A stretch of DNA of 30,803 nucleotides, taken from positions 1-30,803 of the IMG/VR virus record IMGVR_UViG_3300017917_003628. One strand, 5' to 3'. The DNA is from a virus. A program made the position numbers and the translations under genes. The notes under the pieces were generated by a model, which was given only the letters and a program-made list of their open reading frames with translations, was not told where the DNA came from and made no database searches. Positions 20,999 to 27,708 of the stretch are shown piece after piece; within the stretch, counting starts at the first letter, position 1; each line of letters begins with the position of its first letter.

Positions 20999-22182
20999 TT
21001 TTTTTTTGAGCCTTCTGGTTCGATTACTTCGGTAAGGTCAGGTTTAATTCTATCGCCTGTAACTTCAGAATATCGTTTTGCCTCTGTTTCTAATAGTTCT
21101 TTCTTTTCTTGTTCGATAGCTTTTTCTGCTTCTGCTATCATAGCATTCCATTGTTCAATAGGCATTAACATTTCTGCTTCTTGTTCTTCCTGTGCTGTTT
21201 TTTCACCCCCTTGGTCAGTCACGGGCTCGGTTGATGGAATTTCAGTTGGTGTTGGTGTGTCTTTATAGGTTGGGAATGGCCAAACTAAATTAGGTGTTGT
21301 GACAGTGGGTTGCTCAGTTTCCTGAATCCTTACTGGGCTGTCACCCTCCGCTAATTCTTCCTGTGTTGGTTTCTCACCAACATCTGCAATCCACGCATCT
21401 GGTTTATCACTTTCTTCGTACGTTCTACGGTACCACCCAAACGTCATTTGTGCGCCTAACAACATAATAACTGCAAGTGGATCAAACACAACAACAATTA
21501 AAATGATAATCCAGGTAACTGCCTTCTCCAACATATTTTCGTTGGCGCCTTCGTCACCGTAGATAAATTTAGCGATATACTTTATTGGACCAACTTCTGC
21601 TTCCACCTTACGCACTTCTGCAGCGATGGGTGCCCGTTCTTCATTAAGTTTGGCAATAGTTTTCTGTTCGGTGGTAATTTCTTGAAGTAGTCTAGCACGT
21701 TCTTTGGCCTGCCCTCTACGGATTGCAACAGCCTTGTCGGCACCTTTTTCATCCTGGCTTCGACCCATAACTTGGTCCACAGCCTCATCAAGCTGTTTGA
21801 GTGCTTTGCGATTAGCATCGATATTTTCCTTTGCTATCTTAATCTTTTCATCATAGATGGCAATCTTACTTTGTACATCACCACTTACTAAGTTTTGGTC
21901 ATTGTGTGCTTTAGATAGGAATCCAAAGATACCCATCGATGTAATTAACATAAGCACAACGACAGCCGTGCTCATGTACAATTTCATAAAACGTGGCACT
22001 CTTTCCCAATTAGCTTTTAACCAAGAGGCACAAACAAGTTTAGCAACTTCTAGGGCCGAACCCATTACAATAATAGGAATCACAGCCGCAGAAAATATTG
22101 CGGTCAAACCTACTACTGAGTAGTAGATTGCAACCGCAGATATTGTTAAACCAGTTAGTAGTAGTAACCAGGCCAGTATCAT
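20944..22182 (-). CDS. Multi-pass membrane coiled-coil phage protein (zero-frame product)
   Basis: 412 aa if terminated in the zero frame. Hydrophobic segments near residues 1-20, 25-45 and 70-90, then a long charged coiled coil (about 100-205), a further membrane segment (about 222-250, AVTWIIILIVVVFDPLAVIM), and a Pro/Thr/Glu-rich cytoplasmic or virion-interior tail. It resembles coil-containing membrane proteins of T4-like marine phages without known function. Near its end SKKK is encoded by TCA AAA AAA AAG, a slippery run; an AGAAGG about 8 bases earlier could act as a stimulatory Shine-Dalgarno. The zero frame ends 17 residues later; the -1 frame adds a 112-residue domain. Confidence 0.7.
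   Translation of the reverse strand: MILAWLLLLTGLTISAVAIYYSVVGLTAIFSAAVIPIIVMGSALEVAKLVCASWLKANWERVPRFMKLYMSTAVVVLMLITSMGIFGFLSKAHNDQNLVSGDVQSKIAIYDEKIKIAKENIDANRKALKQLDEAVDQVMGRSQDEKGADKAVAIRRGQAKERARLLQEITTEQKTIAKLNEERAPIAAEVRKVEAEVGPIKYIAKFIYGDEGANENMLEKAVTWIIILIVVVFDPLAVIMLLGAQMTFGWYRRTYEESDKPDAWIADVGEKPTQEELAEGDSPVRIQETEQPTVTTPNLVWPFPTYKDTPTPTEIPSTEPVTDQGGEKTAQEEQEAEMLMPIEQWNAMIAEAEKAIEQEKKELLETEAKRYSEVTGDRIKPDLTEVIEPEGSKKKTYMTKDDQGKIQIKNRE
20998..21007 (-). promoter_or_regulatory. Putative -1 ribosomal frameshift site (A9G)
   Basis: Nine A then G on the minus strand. In the zero frame the codons AAA AAA AAG contain A_AAA_AAG, the classic -1 slippery heptamer. AGAAGG lies upstream at Shine-Dalgarno-like distance. 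I see no clear downstream hairpin in the next 40 bases. Confidence 0.65.
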
Positions 22183-22190
22183 TAATTACC

Positions 22191-22826
22191 TTATTCTGCT
22201 GCGCCTGCTGAATCGGTAGTAGTAACTTCAGTACCGTCGATGCGTGTAACAGTAGTGTCTGTCCAAATATCAGCTGCATCATCTGGTGCAGCTACTGTGA
22301 TCGACAACATATTATCTGTTCCTGCTGTACCGTTGTAAACACGAACAGTAGCAGTTGTAGCATCTGTAAATCCGCGAACAAATTGATCTTTAATTGCTAG
22401 AACTGTAGTAGTAACAGTAGTAGATCCGTCTGCGCCGGTATATGGTGATCCAATTTGAGATTTTACTGCATCAAGGATGCCTGCATCTCTATCGTACTTT
22501 ACAGTAAAGGCTAAGCTAGTAATAACGCTGTCACCGTTTACTTCTGGGCCGCCGCCGCTAACACCTGTTTCAATATCAAGTATTTGGCAATCTGCTAGTC
22601 CAGATAAACGATTAACTACGTTGCGGAAACGCATATTTCCACGAGCACGTTGTTTACCTTTAGCCAGTGTAGTTGGCAAAGTAGAAAAACTATCTGCGCT
22701 GTTTGGTGTAATTGCACCGTTTGTATTACCGTCAGCGGTTGGGTATGTACCTGTGTTTGCAACCCAAACAACTCGATAAAAGTTTGGGCTTAATTGGTTT
22801 GAATCTTGTTGGAATCCTGATGGCAT
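22191..22826 (-). CDS. Probable virion structural protein
   Basis: 211 aa, beta-rich, no Cys pairs or membrane segment, rich in Thr, Val, Asp and Gly. Begins MPSGFQQDSNQLSPNFYRVV, a start style I associate with structural proteins of T4-like marine phages, though this is from general familiarity and not a proven match. It is preceded by AAGGAG and, further up, by the late-type motif at 22851, consistent with late structural expression. It starts the transcript that continues into the membrane coiled-coil gene 8 bases later. The exact role (tail, neck, decoration) is unknown. Confidence 0.5.
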   Translation of the reverse strand: MPSGFQQDSNQLSPNFYRVVWVANTGTYPTADGNTNGAITPNSADSFSTLPTTLAKGKQRARGNMRFRNVVNRLSGLADCQILDIETGVSGGGPEVNGDSVITSLAFTVKYDRDAGILDAVKSQIGSPYTGADGSTTVTTTVLAIKDQFVRGFTDATTATVRVYNGTAGTDNMLSITVAAPDDAADIWTDTTVTRIDGTEVTTTDSAGAAE

Positions 22827-22850
22827 TATTATGCTCCTTAAGTTATCTAA

Positions 22851-22857
22851 TATTTAT
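22851..22857 (-). promoter_or_regulatory. Late-type promoter motif before the structural gene
   Basis: Minus strand CGATAAATATTAGATAAC contains ATAAATA. It lies 25 bases before the ATG of the 22191-22826 gene with an AAGGAG ribosome-binding site between, the best-spaced late-type site in the window. Confidence 0.55.
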
Positions 22858-22864
22858 CGTAATT

Positions 22865-23209
22865 TTACTTGAAAACAATTAATGCCAGCAAGCCTGCTTG
22901 GACAAAAAATCCAAGACCAATTGTTACAATATTAAGCAAATCCTTTTGGATTGTTGCTTTAATAAAAAATAAGAACAGCCCAAGCCAGCTAAAAAGCACC
23001 ATATCTACAGGTGGCATTTTTTCAGTTAAGCCTGTGAGGATAGCAACCATAGTTGGAATAGTTGCTAAGTGCAATAATACTACTGCTACCCAACCTGCAG
23101 TTTCTGCACTAATGTGCGGAGCATGTTCTTTAATATTTTTAACCCATACATCTAAATCAAATATATCATGGGCAAATTTTTTAACTTTTTCTGTGTTCAT
23201 AATAATCAC
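22865..23209 (-). CDS. Three-segment membrane protein, possible holin
   Basis: 114 aa from GTG at 23209 (overlapping the hydrolase stop as GTGA) or 111 aa from ATG at 23200. After a charged N-terminal 35 residues there are three hydrophobic segments (about 38-60, 68-85 and 93-113) ending with a short LALIVFK tail. Small size, three membrane spans and its position directly downstream of a cell-wall hydrolase fit a holin-type partner, but the sequence matches no holin class I can name. Confidence 0.45.
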   Translation of the reverse strand: MIIMNTEKVKKFAHDIFDLDVWVKNIKEHAPHISAETAGWVAVVLLHLATIPTMVAILTGLTEKMPPVDMVLFSWLGLFLFFIKATIQKDLLNIVTIGLGFFVQAGLLALIVFK

Positions 23210-23736
23210 TTATAAAAAATGTGGCGCCCAACTTTAGCAATTGGTTTCTTGCCCCACTTAGGGTTAACATAGTCAGCATGATAATACAATGCTTCTTTTA
23301 CTCCGTCAAGACGGAATCCTTCCAGTAGTACTTTCTTTGCTACTTCCATTGACTCTGTATATACAGGACCGTTCATTGGCTTTTTCAATGAAGCACTATC
23401 GCAATACCAGCTAAACTGACAAAGTACTTTTTCATATACAACATTTTTTTGGTAAACAACCTGACAGATGTCACTAGGGAATTGTCCAGACTCTGTGCGA
23501 TTGATTGTAACTTGTGCTACGGCTACCTTGCCTTCAAAAGGCTCGTATCCGGCTTCATGGTAAATGTTACGAGCTAGACAATCTAATTGTTTTTGTCTCA
23601 TTTGAGCTGTAACATTGCTCACTTCTATGCGAGCTGTCTTTAGGGTATCTAGTTTATAATTTACTGCCTTGTACCCTGCAAATGTAACTGCCGCTATTGC
23701 TAACAGGAACACTATTGTTTTTATGATGCGTATCAT
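23206..23736 (-). CDS. SleB-type cell-wall hydrolase
   Basis: 176 aa. N-terminal membrane anchor or signal (about 5-25, IIKTIVFLLAIAAVTFAGYK). The Hydrolase_2/SleB domain covers about 50-176: LARNIYHEAGYEPFEGKVAV with the catalytic Glu, QVTINR, CQFSWYCDS, and YYHADYVNPKW near the end. The family cleaves peptidoglycan as a lytic transglycosylase-like enzyme. In phages it can act as endolysin or as a virion-borne wall hydrolase; the anchor suggests a signal-anchor-release endolysin or membrane-tethered role. Overlaps the downstream membrane protein (GTGA). Confidence 0.92.
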   Translation of the reverse strand: MIRIIKTIVFLLAIAAVTFAGYKAVNYKLDTLKTARIEVSNVTAQMRQKQLDCLARNIYHEAGYEPFEGKVAVAQVTINRTESGQFPSDICQVVYQKNVVYEKVLCQFSWYCDSASLKKPMNGPVYTESMEVAKKVLLEGFRLDGVKEALYYHADYVNPKWGKKPIAKVGRHIFYK

Positions 23737-23776
23737 TTTTTTCTCCTTTACGCTGGATGAGGCCTCGCTAGGGCCG

Positions 23777-23884
23777 TCAAATTAAAAATATGGCTCGATA
23801 CATCTCCTCGTGCGTTAAAGCCTTACTGCTTGTTGCACCCCAAACCTTTGAGGTACAATATATAGTTATGCCTAGAACGACCAA
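23777..23884 (-). CDS. Possible 35-aa hydrophobic peptide, start uncertain
   Basis: The 169-base gap between the hydrolase and the 129-aa gene contains an open frame in phase with, and directly after, the stop of the latter. From a TTG at 23884 it reads LVVLGITIYCTSKVWGATSS then KALTHEEMYRAIFLI and stops. It looks like a short membrane or secreted peptide. There is no ATG at the N-terminal side and no clear ribosome-binding site; the only internal ATG (with GAGGAG before it) would give 8 residues. This may be a real microgene with rare start, a remnant, or noise. Confidence 0.25.
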   Translation of the reverse strand: MVVLGITIYCTSKVWGATSSKALTHEEMYRAIFLI

Positions 23885-23905
23885 GTAAAAATATACTTTT
23901 ATCCG

Positions 23906-24295
23906 TTATCTACGCATTTTACTAATGTCTTCTGCATCTTTTGCACTAAAAACCGGCACAGCGTTGCTTTTATGCATGGTTGCAATGCCTACAATATTAG
24001 TGCCGGTATACACTTTTTCGGGCGATTTAGTCGCTACACCGCAACAATCTGGACTATTCAAACTGGCAATGTGCGGCGTTTCTCTGCGATATGGCGCAGA
24101 TGCTTTATATACTTCTGCGGTTAACGCTCGACTGCGTTTACGCTTTTCTTGCTCAATACCATGACGTTTGAGCAACTCTTGCCAATCTTCATCCAATTGT
24201 CTAGCCTTTCTTGCTTGTTCAGCATTTCGAAACTTACGTTTGCTTTTCTTTTTGCCAGTGGTACTAAGCCACGGACCTTCCAAATGCATACTCAA
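23906..24295 (-). CDS. Conserved T4-like marine phage protein, unknown
   Basis: 129 aa, basic N-terminal half (KKKSKRKFRNAEQARKARQL) and a C-terminal block YTGTNIVGIATMHKSNAVPV followed by FSAKDAEDISKMRR. That C-terminal motif is, as I recall it, typical of a conserved hypothetical protein of cyanophage-type myoviruses. Two adjacent Cys (CCGV) are present. It is expressed from a perfect consensus promoter just upstream, suggesting strong early transcription. Function unknown. Confidence 0.65.
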   Translation of the reverse strand: MSMHLEGPWLSTTGKKKSKRKFRNAEQARKARQLDEDWQELLKRHGIEQEKRKRSRALTAEVYKASAPYRRETPHIASLNSPDCCGVATKSPEKVYTGTNIVGIATMHKSNAVPVFSAKDAEDISKMRR

Positions 24296-24326
24296 AGTTA
24301 ATCTCCAAAATGTTTACTATCTTGTT

Positions 24327-24355
24327 ATTATACAATAATTTTTGAACAATGTCAA
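24327..24355 (-). promoter_or_regulatory. Perfect consensus sigma70 promoter
   Basis: TTGACA (24355-24350), 17 bases, TATAAT (24332-24327): an exact match to the sigma70 consensus at both boxes and spacing. It drives the 129-aa gene at 24295 and ends the transcript unit to its right (glycosyltransferase). Confidence 0.85.
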
Positions 24356-25023
24356 CTTTTATTTTGGTAAAATGTAGTTAAGAATAATTCAGTGTGCCAG
24401 TGTTCGGACATTGGAGAATTTTTGGATTCAGCAAAGCAAGGAGCACCAAGTGTATAGTGTATTAATTTTGCATTTTGATTAGCACCGTATTCATCAGGTA
24501 ACCAATTCCATTCCATTGGCAATTCTCCAATTTTATCATCAGTAAGCCAGCTAAATTGATGTAACTGGGAACCAGTTGATGATGCTATAGTTGTTGGACT
24601 TAATGCTAAATTTGAAGGGTGTCCGCAATTCCAAAGGACAACACTACTCCAGTTTTTACGAGGATAATCTTCGTTTTTTGCACCTAGATACTTTTGTTTT
24701 GATTTGGTTTTGTAGTTATGTTTAACGACCATTACTGCTTTGCTATCGTCACGTAAATTCCATAATTTTGTTATGTCTTCTCTAAACACAATATCACTGT
24801 CAACGTACAAAGCCCAGCCATTATAGTTCATAAGACTTGGAACTAAGAATCTAGTATAAACAAACTGATTACTGCCGTCTAGATGTGTGTCGGTATAATT
24901 TAGATTATTAAGTGCTAACGGAGTTATACTAACAGTACTAGTTGATTGTCTAATGATGCTATTAGAACATACATGGTATGTAATTGTTTCTCTAGTGTCG
25001 TATCCTATAAAAACTGGTATCAT
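24352..25023 (-). CDS. GT8-like glycosyltransferase
   Basis: 223 aa, soluble. N-terminal nucleotide-sugar fold with IPVFIGYDTRETITYHVCSN and the DxD metal motif in WALYVDSDIVF (about residues 71-81). A further SSVVLWNCGH and IGELPMEWNWLPDEYG pattern is typical of glycogenin/GT8-like and related phage sugar transferases. The acceptor is unknown: host surface glycan, phage DNA or virion protein are all possible. It overlaps the upstream 278-aa gene start-stop (ATGA), so they likely act together. Confidence 0.8.
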   Translation of the reverse strand: MIPVFIGYDTRETITYHVCSNSIIRQSTSTVSITPLALNNLNYTDTHLDGSNQFVYTRFLVPSLMNYNGWALYVDSDIVFREDITKLWNLRDDSKAVMVVKHNYKTKSKQKYLGAKNEDYPRKNWSSVVLWNCGHPSNLALSPTTIASSTGSQLHQFSWLTDDKIGELPMEWNWLPDEYGANQNAKLIHYTLGAPCFAESKNSPMSEHWHTELFLTTFYQNKS

Positions 25024-25856
25024 TTAAATTTCACAATTAAGTCTTCTGACTCGTATTCTCTGCCAATAATTGAAAGTATCACGGATTTACAAATAACATC
25101 GTAATAGTATTCTCCGGATAGTTTGCTAACATCTTTAACAATAATTTCTATTCTAGCATTGTCTTTGGATGTAGCCCACGGGTGTAGTACTTCTAATGGA
25201 GCATTAGAAAAGATACTAAAGTTTTGCTCTGTTAATCTTTTTCGAATTAAGCCGTGCCAGTCTTTTACGTTTGGCACTACTGATTTTGAATCTAGATTAA
25301 TGTGCGGAATTATAGAGCCGTGGTCTGCTACTAATTCTAATTCTAAAGTTTCTTTGTTTAGCAAAATGTCTCCCTTACTAAAAACTCTAAGGGAATCCAT
25401 AAATCCAAATTTCACACCACCAGTATTAAAATATAAACAGTTAACCAACTGTTGCTTATAAAATAAAGATATTACATGACTTCGGATAGACCCTGGATGA
25501 ATAACATTTGCTTTTATCCTGGGGTTGTAATGTACTGTAATTGGATGTGTAAATCCTTTTTTAAAATAAGAATCTACTAACCAACACATTTTAGGAAACA
25601 ACCTTTTACGCACATCATCTGCTACCTTGTCATCCTCATACTGTGTTTTGAGAAAGTACTCTTTAATTGATAAAAATAAAGGTTTTGATGACTTTAATAA
25701 AAGGTTTGATTTATCGATGTTTCCTATGTATAGTTTTTCGTTATCTCGTTTATATTTGTAGAAGAAGTCTATCTTTTCATCTAACCCAAATAAAGGAATT
25801 GCTTCAAGGTGAAACGGCTCATCTGGTTGGAGATAATAAGGATAAACTTGATCCAT
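25020..25856 (-). CDS. Unknown protein paired with the glycosyltransferase
   Basis: 278 aa, no signal or membrane segment. Mixed alpha/beta composition with many aromatic residues; contains a striking NPRIKANVIHPGSIRSHVIS segment (about residues 110-129) whose basic and His residues could bind phosphate. Its end overlaps the glycosyltransferase start by four bases, so a role in the same glycan or nucleotide-sugar pathway is a fair inference. No family recognised. Confidence 0.5.
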   Translation of the reverse strand: MDQVYPYYLQPDEPFHLEAIPLFGLDEKIDFFYKYKRDNEKLYIGNIDKSNLLLKSSKPLFLSIKEYFLKTQYEDDKVADDVRKRLFPKMCWLVDSYFKKGFTHPITVHYNPRIKANVIHPGSIRSHVISLFYKQQLVNCLYFNTGGVKFGFMDSLRVFSKGDILLNKETLELELVADHGSIIPHINLDSKSVVPNVKDWHGLIRKRLTEQNFSIFSNAPLEVLHPWATSKDNARIEIIVKDVSKLSGEYYYDVICKSVILSIIGREYESEDLIVKFK

Positions 25857-25859
25857 TCA

Positions 25860-26054
25860 TTACTTAGTTTCTTTTCGAGCGTTCTTAACTGCTGTTACGT
25901 CGTTTCGAACTTCTTTGCAAAGTTTTGCTAATTCTTGTAAGTGTTTACGAACACGGGTACCTGCCGCACCTACTTCTTTGTCGTAAAACTTTTCAAAATC
26001 GCCTTCCATTGCCTCTACGATTGCTGTAAATTCTTGATGTCTGTTTTGTGCCAT
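25860..26054 (-). CDS. Histone H1-like protein (Hc1 family)
   Basis: 64 aa. The segment AMEGDFEKFYDKEVGAAGTR, then VRKHLQELAKLCKEVR, matches the Hc1-type N-terminal helical region (acidic start, KFY, A-A-G-T-R-x-R-K, then a helix ending with R). The Lys/Ala-rich tail typical of longer Hc1 proteins is missing. In Chlamydia Hc1 condenses DNA; in a phage it could help genome packaging or host nucleoid takeover. A strong AAGGAG and a sigma70-type promoter precede it. Confidence 0.7.
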   Translation of the reverse strand: MAQNRHQEFTAIVEAMEGDFEKFYDKEVGAAGTRVRKHLQELAKLCKEVRNDVTAVKNARKETK

Positions 26055-26092
26055 AATAATTCTCCTTGTCTAATAATTATGTAGACTGCCTA

Positions 26093-26121
26093 ATGTTATA
26101 GTTATTTGTGATTACGGTCAA
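26093..26121 (-). promoter_or_regulatory. Sigma70-like promoter for the Hc1-like gene
   Basis: TTGACC (26121-26116), 17 bases, TAACAT (26098-26093). Weaker than the 24327 site but correctly spaced, in the only intergenic gap of this area. Confidence 0.55.
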
Positions 26122-26135
26122 TTTAATTGGTTAAA

Positions 26136-26387
26136 TTAACCAACAAAAATGTTTGTGCTTGATGAAGTAATGAGCTGTCCTGCAGAACTAGTATCAGTAT
26201 ATCGAGCAGCCATTTTATCGTTTATGAATACTGTTTTAGATCCGTTGCTAATTACTTGACCTTTGGCTGTTGATGAACCAACAAATGCTGCTTTGGCATC
26301 ATTGCCAAAAACTGTAGTAGATCCTGAGGTGATTATTGCACCACCTACATTATCTTTATCTGCTCTTGCTAAACCGAGTTCTGCCAT
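26136..26387 (-). CDS. PAAR-like tail-tip protein
   Basis: 83 aa from the ATG at 26387, one base after the upstream stop; an earlier start at 26444 overlaps that gene. Beta-strand repeats with Gly and Val turns: GGAIITSGSTTVFGNDAKAA, then GQVISNGSKTVFINDKMAAR, then GQLITSSSTNIFVG. This is the tandem pattern of PAAR-type spike-tip proteins (as T4 gp5.4). The canonical Pro-Ala-Ala-Arg appears as MAAR. It would cap the baseplate spike and is among the few virion hints in the window. Confidence 0.8.
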   Translation of the reverse strand: MAELGLARADKDNVGGAIITSGSTTVFGNDAKAAFVGSSTAKGQVISNGSKTVFINDKMAARYTDTSSAGQLITSSSTNIFVG

Positions 26388-26388
26388 A

Positions 26389-27138
26389 TTAAGGTGTTGA
26401 TGGTGGAGGAACGTATAATAAAGACGCTCCGCGTTTTGTTGCATTCGCTTCTAATGTTTTTTTCTTTGTTTCAGTTTCTGTTTCAGTTGTTTTAATAAAT
26501 CCCTTGAAGAAATTCTTAACATTATTACCCCAAGCGCCAACAAATGTATCTTTTAAATATTGAGTTGCAAGGGTTTGTCCGTATGCAAAGGATTCTGTTA
26601 TACCAGTTTGTACTAAATTAGCGCCTGCAATTTGTCCTTTGAATGTTAAAGTATCTTTAGTAGTTTGTTGGAAAGTTTCTAAAACTGTGCTAGACGGAAC
26701 TTCTGTTTCCGGAAGGTCAGATCGTTTTAATGCGGCATTAGTAGTTACTTGTTGGAATTTGTTGTTTTTAATTTGATCGGCAACAGCAACTTGTTGTGTA
26801 GTTACTGCCGCAGCCAAGTGGCCGGATATTCCAGTTAATACAGATGCAAGCGTTGTAAGATTAGTAGCAATTGCCTGATGAGCCGTTAGCATATCCGACT
26901 GCATAGTAGCCATATCATTTATTGCCTGGGCCTGACATCGTAGAACAGTCATAAAACTACCAACGTCTACTTCTGTTCCGCTTTGTGCAGATAAACTCCA
27001 TGCAATTCTCTGGAGAGATATATCCATAGATGTTGCGTTTGCAATATAATTATATACAGGAATTACTCCGCCGCCGGCTTGAGCACCGAGGTTTCCTATC
27101 TCACGTAATCCTGTAATAGTTGCTGGTACAAATGGCAT
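26389..27138 (-). CDS. Probable virion or baseplate-associated protein
   Basis: 249 aa. Begins MPFVPATITGLREIGNLGAQ; rich in Ala, Thr and Gln, with long helical stretches (QAINDMATMQSDMLTAHQAI) and a basic C-terminus rich in Lys and Thr ending PPPSTP. It directly precedes the PAAR-like gene (1 base apart) and follows a late-type promoter (27163), so a structural role near the tail tip is likely. Exact function is unknown. Confidence 0.5.
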   Translation of the reverse strand: MPFVPATITGLREIGNLGAQAGGGVIPVYNYIANATSMDISLQRIAWSLSAQSGTEVDVGSFMTVLRCQAQAINDMATMQSDMLTAHQAIATNLTTLASVLTGISGHLAAAVTTQQVAVADQIKNNKFQQVTTNAALKRSDLPETEVPSSTVLETFQQTTKDTLTFKGQIAGANLVQTGITESFAYGQTLATQYLKDTFVGAWGNNVKNFFKGFIKTTETETETKKKTLEANATKRGASLLYVPPPSTP

Positions 27139-27162
27139 CTTATATCTCCCTAATGGCTAAGA

Positions 27163-27169
27163 TATTTAT
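27163..27169 (-). promoter_or_regulatory. Late-type promoter motif for the tail-tip pair
   Basis: Minus strand GCATAAATATCTTAGCC contains ATAAATA, 25 bases before the 27138 ATG with AGGGAG between. It overlaps the end of the preceding 96-aa gene. Confidence 0.55.
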
Positions 27170-27456
27170 GCTAGTTTAATTCCGCTAACAGTTTCAATGA
27201 ATTGGTCAGCAAATTTCTTATCAGTTGCTTCGGCCATTGTTATTGTACCTTTTGCCAGTTTTACTTCTTTTTCTGGTGCTACTGTAAAAAGATACGGCAT
27301 TAGTCCAGGGCCGCTTGGACCCATACCAATAACCATTGGTCTTGCTAGTTTATAATGTGTCGGAGTATCTTCAACTAATTTTGCAACTAATTCTTCTCCA
27401 CTTGTTAGTTTGAAAGTTACTACTTCCCCTACTGTTACGCCTCTGTCAATTAACAT
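27166..27456 (-). CDS. Small conserved protein, possibly Sm-like fold
   Basis: 96 aa. The central GEVVTFKLTSGEELVAKLVE followed by YKLARPMVIG is a beta-barrel-like pattern similar to Sm/LSm or SH3-like folds, a guess from pattern only. It begins 2 bases after glutaredoxin ends, so it is part of the nucleotide-metabolism transcript. No functional motif seen. Confidence 0.5.
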   Translation of the reverse strand: MLIDRGVTVGEVVTFKLTSGEELVAKLVEDTPTHYKLARPMVIGMGPSGPGLMPYLFTVAPEKEVKLAKGTITMAEATDKKFADQFIETVSGIKLA

Positions 27457-27457
27457 A

Positions 27458-27700
27458 TTATCCTCTTAGTGTGTTAAAAAATTCTTCGTTTTTACCTGCT
27501 AGGCCTTGATAGCCGCCAGGAAGGAGAACGCCATCCTTAAAAATTTGTGGAACCGATCTTAAACCCTGGTCCATTAAAAACTCTCGGGCATCTGGGTCTT
27601 CTTCTAATTTAACTACTTTAAATTCAATCCCTTTATTTTCTAATAGTGCAATGGCTCTATCGCAAAACGGGCAACTATTTTTTGAATATACTGTTATCAT
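27458..27700 (-). CDS. grx: Glutaredoxin
   Basis: 80 aa thiol redox protein. Active site CPFC at residues 9-12, cis-Pro motif SVPQIF at about 49-54, and the GG pair after GVLLPGGYQGL for glutathione binding. Position 9 bases after nrdB suggests it serves as electron donor for the ribonucleotide reductase, as phage NrdC-type proteins do. Confidence 0.93.
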   Translation of the reverse strand: MITVYSKNSCPFCDRAIALLENKGIEFKVVKLEEDPDAREFLMDQGLRSVPQIFKDGVLLPGGYQGLAGKNEEFFNTLRG

Positions 27701-27708
27701 TTTAATCC

